DNA of 64,000 bases from Mycobacterium cookii (lineage in GTDB: Bacteria; Actinomycetota; Actinomycetes; Mycobacteriales; Mycobacteriaceae). The position numbers and the translations under genes are program-made. A model generated the notes under the pieces. It searched no databases. It saw only the letters and a program-made list of their open reading frames with translations, and had not been told where the DNA came from. Each line of letters opens with the position of its first letter. Within the stretch, counting starts at the first letter, position 1. Of this stretch, positions 62,787-64,000 are shown piece after piece. The stretch is from contig NZ_AP022569.1 of the NCBI RefSeq assembly GCF_010727945.1, forward strand, positions 1,488,001 to 1,552,000, written 5' to 3'.

Positions 62787-64000
62787 GCAACCACGAAGCC
62801 GCGACTACCGAAACCAAGAAACCGCACCGCCCCTATCTCCCGCACGCCATCCGCCTCTTCGCCATCCCGATCATCCTGGGCTGGGTGATCGTGACCGTCA
62901 TCGTCAACGTCGCGGTCCCCAAACTCGAAGTCGTCGGCGAAGCCCACTCGGCACCGATGGCTCCCCTGGACGCACCGTCGATGAAGGCGATGATGCGGAT
63001 GGGGCACAACTTCCACGAGTTCGACTCCAACAGCACGGTGATGGTCGTCGTCGAAGGCCAACAGCCACTTGGTGAGTCGGCCCACCGCTACTACGACGAC
63101 ATCGTCCGCAAACTGCGCCAGGACACCAAGCACGTCCAGCACATCCAGGATTTCTGGGGCGACAGGTTCACTGCGGCCGGCGCCCAGAGCGCCGACGCCA
63201 AGGGCTCCTACGTGCAGGTCAACATCGCCGGCAACCAGGGCACCACCCAGGCCAACAACTCGGTGGAGGCGGTCCGCAAGGTTGTCGACGAGGAACCCGC
63301 ACCACCCGGGGTGAAGGCGTATGTCACCGGTCCCGCGGCGCTCTCCGATGACATGCACGTCATCGGCAACGACAGCCTGGCCAAGATCACACTTTTCACC
63401 CTGGGCGCGATCGCGATCATGCTGCTACTGGTCTACCGCTCGATCGTCACCACGCTGATCCAGCTGTTCATGACGTTCGTCGCGCTGGCGTGTGCCCGCG
63501 GCGTCGTGGCGGTGCTGGCCTACAACAACGCGTTCGGTCTGACCACGTTCGCGGCCAACATCCTGACGATGCTGGCGATCGCCGCCGGGACGGACTACGG
63601 GATCTTCCTCGTCGGCCGCTACCAGGAGGCGCGCCGCGAAGGCGAAGACCGGGAATCCGCGTATTACACGACATTCAAGGGTGTCGCGCCCGTCGTGCTG
63701 GGTTCCGGCCTGACGATCGCCGGCGCGACGTACTGCCTGAGCTTCTGCCGGTTGCCGTGGTTCTCCACGATGGGCGCCCCGGTGGCCATCGGCATGCTGG
63801 TTGTCGTCGCGGCCGGACTGACGCTGGGCCCGGCGGTGGTGTTCATCGGCAGCCGGTTCGGCCTCTTCGAAAGGAAGAGCCAGGCCCGCGGCAAACTCTG
63901 GCGGCGCGTCGGCACCGCGGTAGTGCGCTGGCCCGCACCGGTTTTCGCGGTGAGCCTGGCAGCTGTCCTGGTCGGCATGGTCGCATTGCCGGGATTCAAG
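62783..64000 (+). CDS. MmpL4/5-type transporter, N-terminal part
   Basis: 406 codons to the window edge, with no stop, so partial. It begins [34 protein letters not shown], has the first periplasmic domain ([29 protein letters not shown]) and the first five-helix bundle with [19 protein letters not shown]. It is close to MmpL4/MmpL5 of M. tuberculosis, which export carboxymycobactin and mycobactin with MmpS4/5. A siderophore link with mbtA/mbtI in this window is suggestive, but MmpL5-type drug efflux is equally possible. The start overlaps the stop of mmpS. Confidence 0.93.
   Translation, partial: MSNHEAATTETKKPHRPYLPHAIRLFAIPIILGWVIVTVIVNVAVPKLEVVGEAHSAPMAPLDAPSMKAMMRMGHNFHEFDSNSTVMVVVEGQQPLGESAHRYYDDIVRKLRQDTKHVQHIQDFWGDRFTAAGAQSADAKGSYVQVNIAGNQGTTQANNSVEAVRKVVDEEPAPPGVKAYVTGPAALSDDMHVIGNDSLAKITLFTLGAIAIMLLLVYRSIVTTLIQLFMTFVALACARGVVAVLAYNNAFGLTTFAANILTMLAIAAGTDYGIFLVGRYQEARREGEDRESAYYTTFKGVAPVVLGSGLTIAGATYCLSFCRLPWFSTMGAPVAIGMLVVVAAGLTLGPAVVFIGSRFGLFERKSQARGKLWRRVGTAVVRWPAPVFAVSLAAVLVGMVALPGFK

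Overview
The window is a 64 kb piece of a high-GC chromosome from a nontuberculous Mycobacterium. Mycobactin genes (mbtA, mbtI), MmpS/MmpL transporters, a PapA acyltransferase, a FAAL-type FadD, an IdeR-like box, a LexA box and leaderless cysteine leader peptides all point to this genus. From about 1 to 37.5 kb the order of core genes matches the known M. tuberculosis stretch mbtA-mbtI-hemW-sirA-cysH-che1-cysA/W/T-subI-lppR-lepA-Rv2405-Rv2406c-Rv2409c/10c/11c-rpsT-holA-comEC-comEA, broken by lineage-specific insertions. The species cannot be fixed from the sequence alone.

Layout. 0-12.8 kb: end of mbtA, a tiny secreted peptide, tag, a SnoaL-like protein, a lipid-oxidation-like operon (hydrolase, SDR, diiron ferritin-like protein, frameshifted FAD monooxygenase, MerR regulator), then mbtI behind an IdeR-like box, a ferredoxin/P450 pair, a LexA-box-bearing DUF222-HNH gene and hemW. 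12.9-20.2 kb: a complete sulfate assimilation locus made of two convergent operons (sirA-cysH-che1 and subI-cysT-cysW-cysA). Each is preceded by a predicted leaderless 30-codon ORF ending in clustered Cys codons, with a sequence able to mask the Shine-Dalgarno (SD) site of the next gene. 20.2-30 kb: two tiny membrane proteins, an FAD hydroxylase, a 1.09 kb IS481-family element sitting exactly in the shared stop codons of two convergent genes, lppR, lepA, three tandem paralogous secreted proteins each with a near-identical terminator, a PemK/MazF-like protein and a CBS protein. 30-37.5 kb: a membrane protein, the transglutaminase/alpha-E/ATP-grasp operon (with a poly-Gln tail), rpsT, holA, comEC and comEA.

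37.7-60.7 kb is an accessory lipid region: two acyl-CoA dehydrogenases, then an 11.1 kb bimodular type I PKS gene divergent from papA, mmpL, a PE-PPE/Chp-type acyltransferase, a FAAL and a Gap/Sap-type membrane protein, closed by a ParB-type putative regulator. This gene set matches the trehalose polyphleate (TPP) locus known from M. smegmatis and M. abscessus. Both AT domains carry malonyl-type HAFH motifs, which fits straight-chain phleic acids. FadD would load a fatty acid, the PKS extend it, PapA and the PE-PPE enzyme attach acyl chains to trehalose, and MmpL/Gap export the intermediate. The window ends with a DapB-like oxidoreductase and an mmpS-mmpL pair, the mmpL running off the edge.

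Four places look like single-base contractions of short homopolymers: the FAD monooxygenase, two sites in the IS transposase, and the 5' end of lepA. Together they suggest residual assembly indels rather than four independent gene losses, so these genes should be checked against reads.
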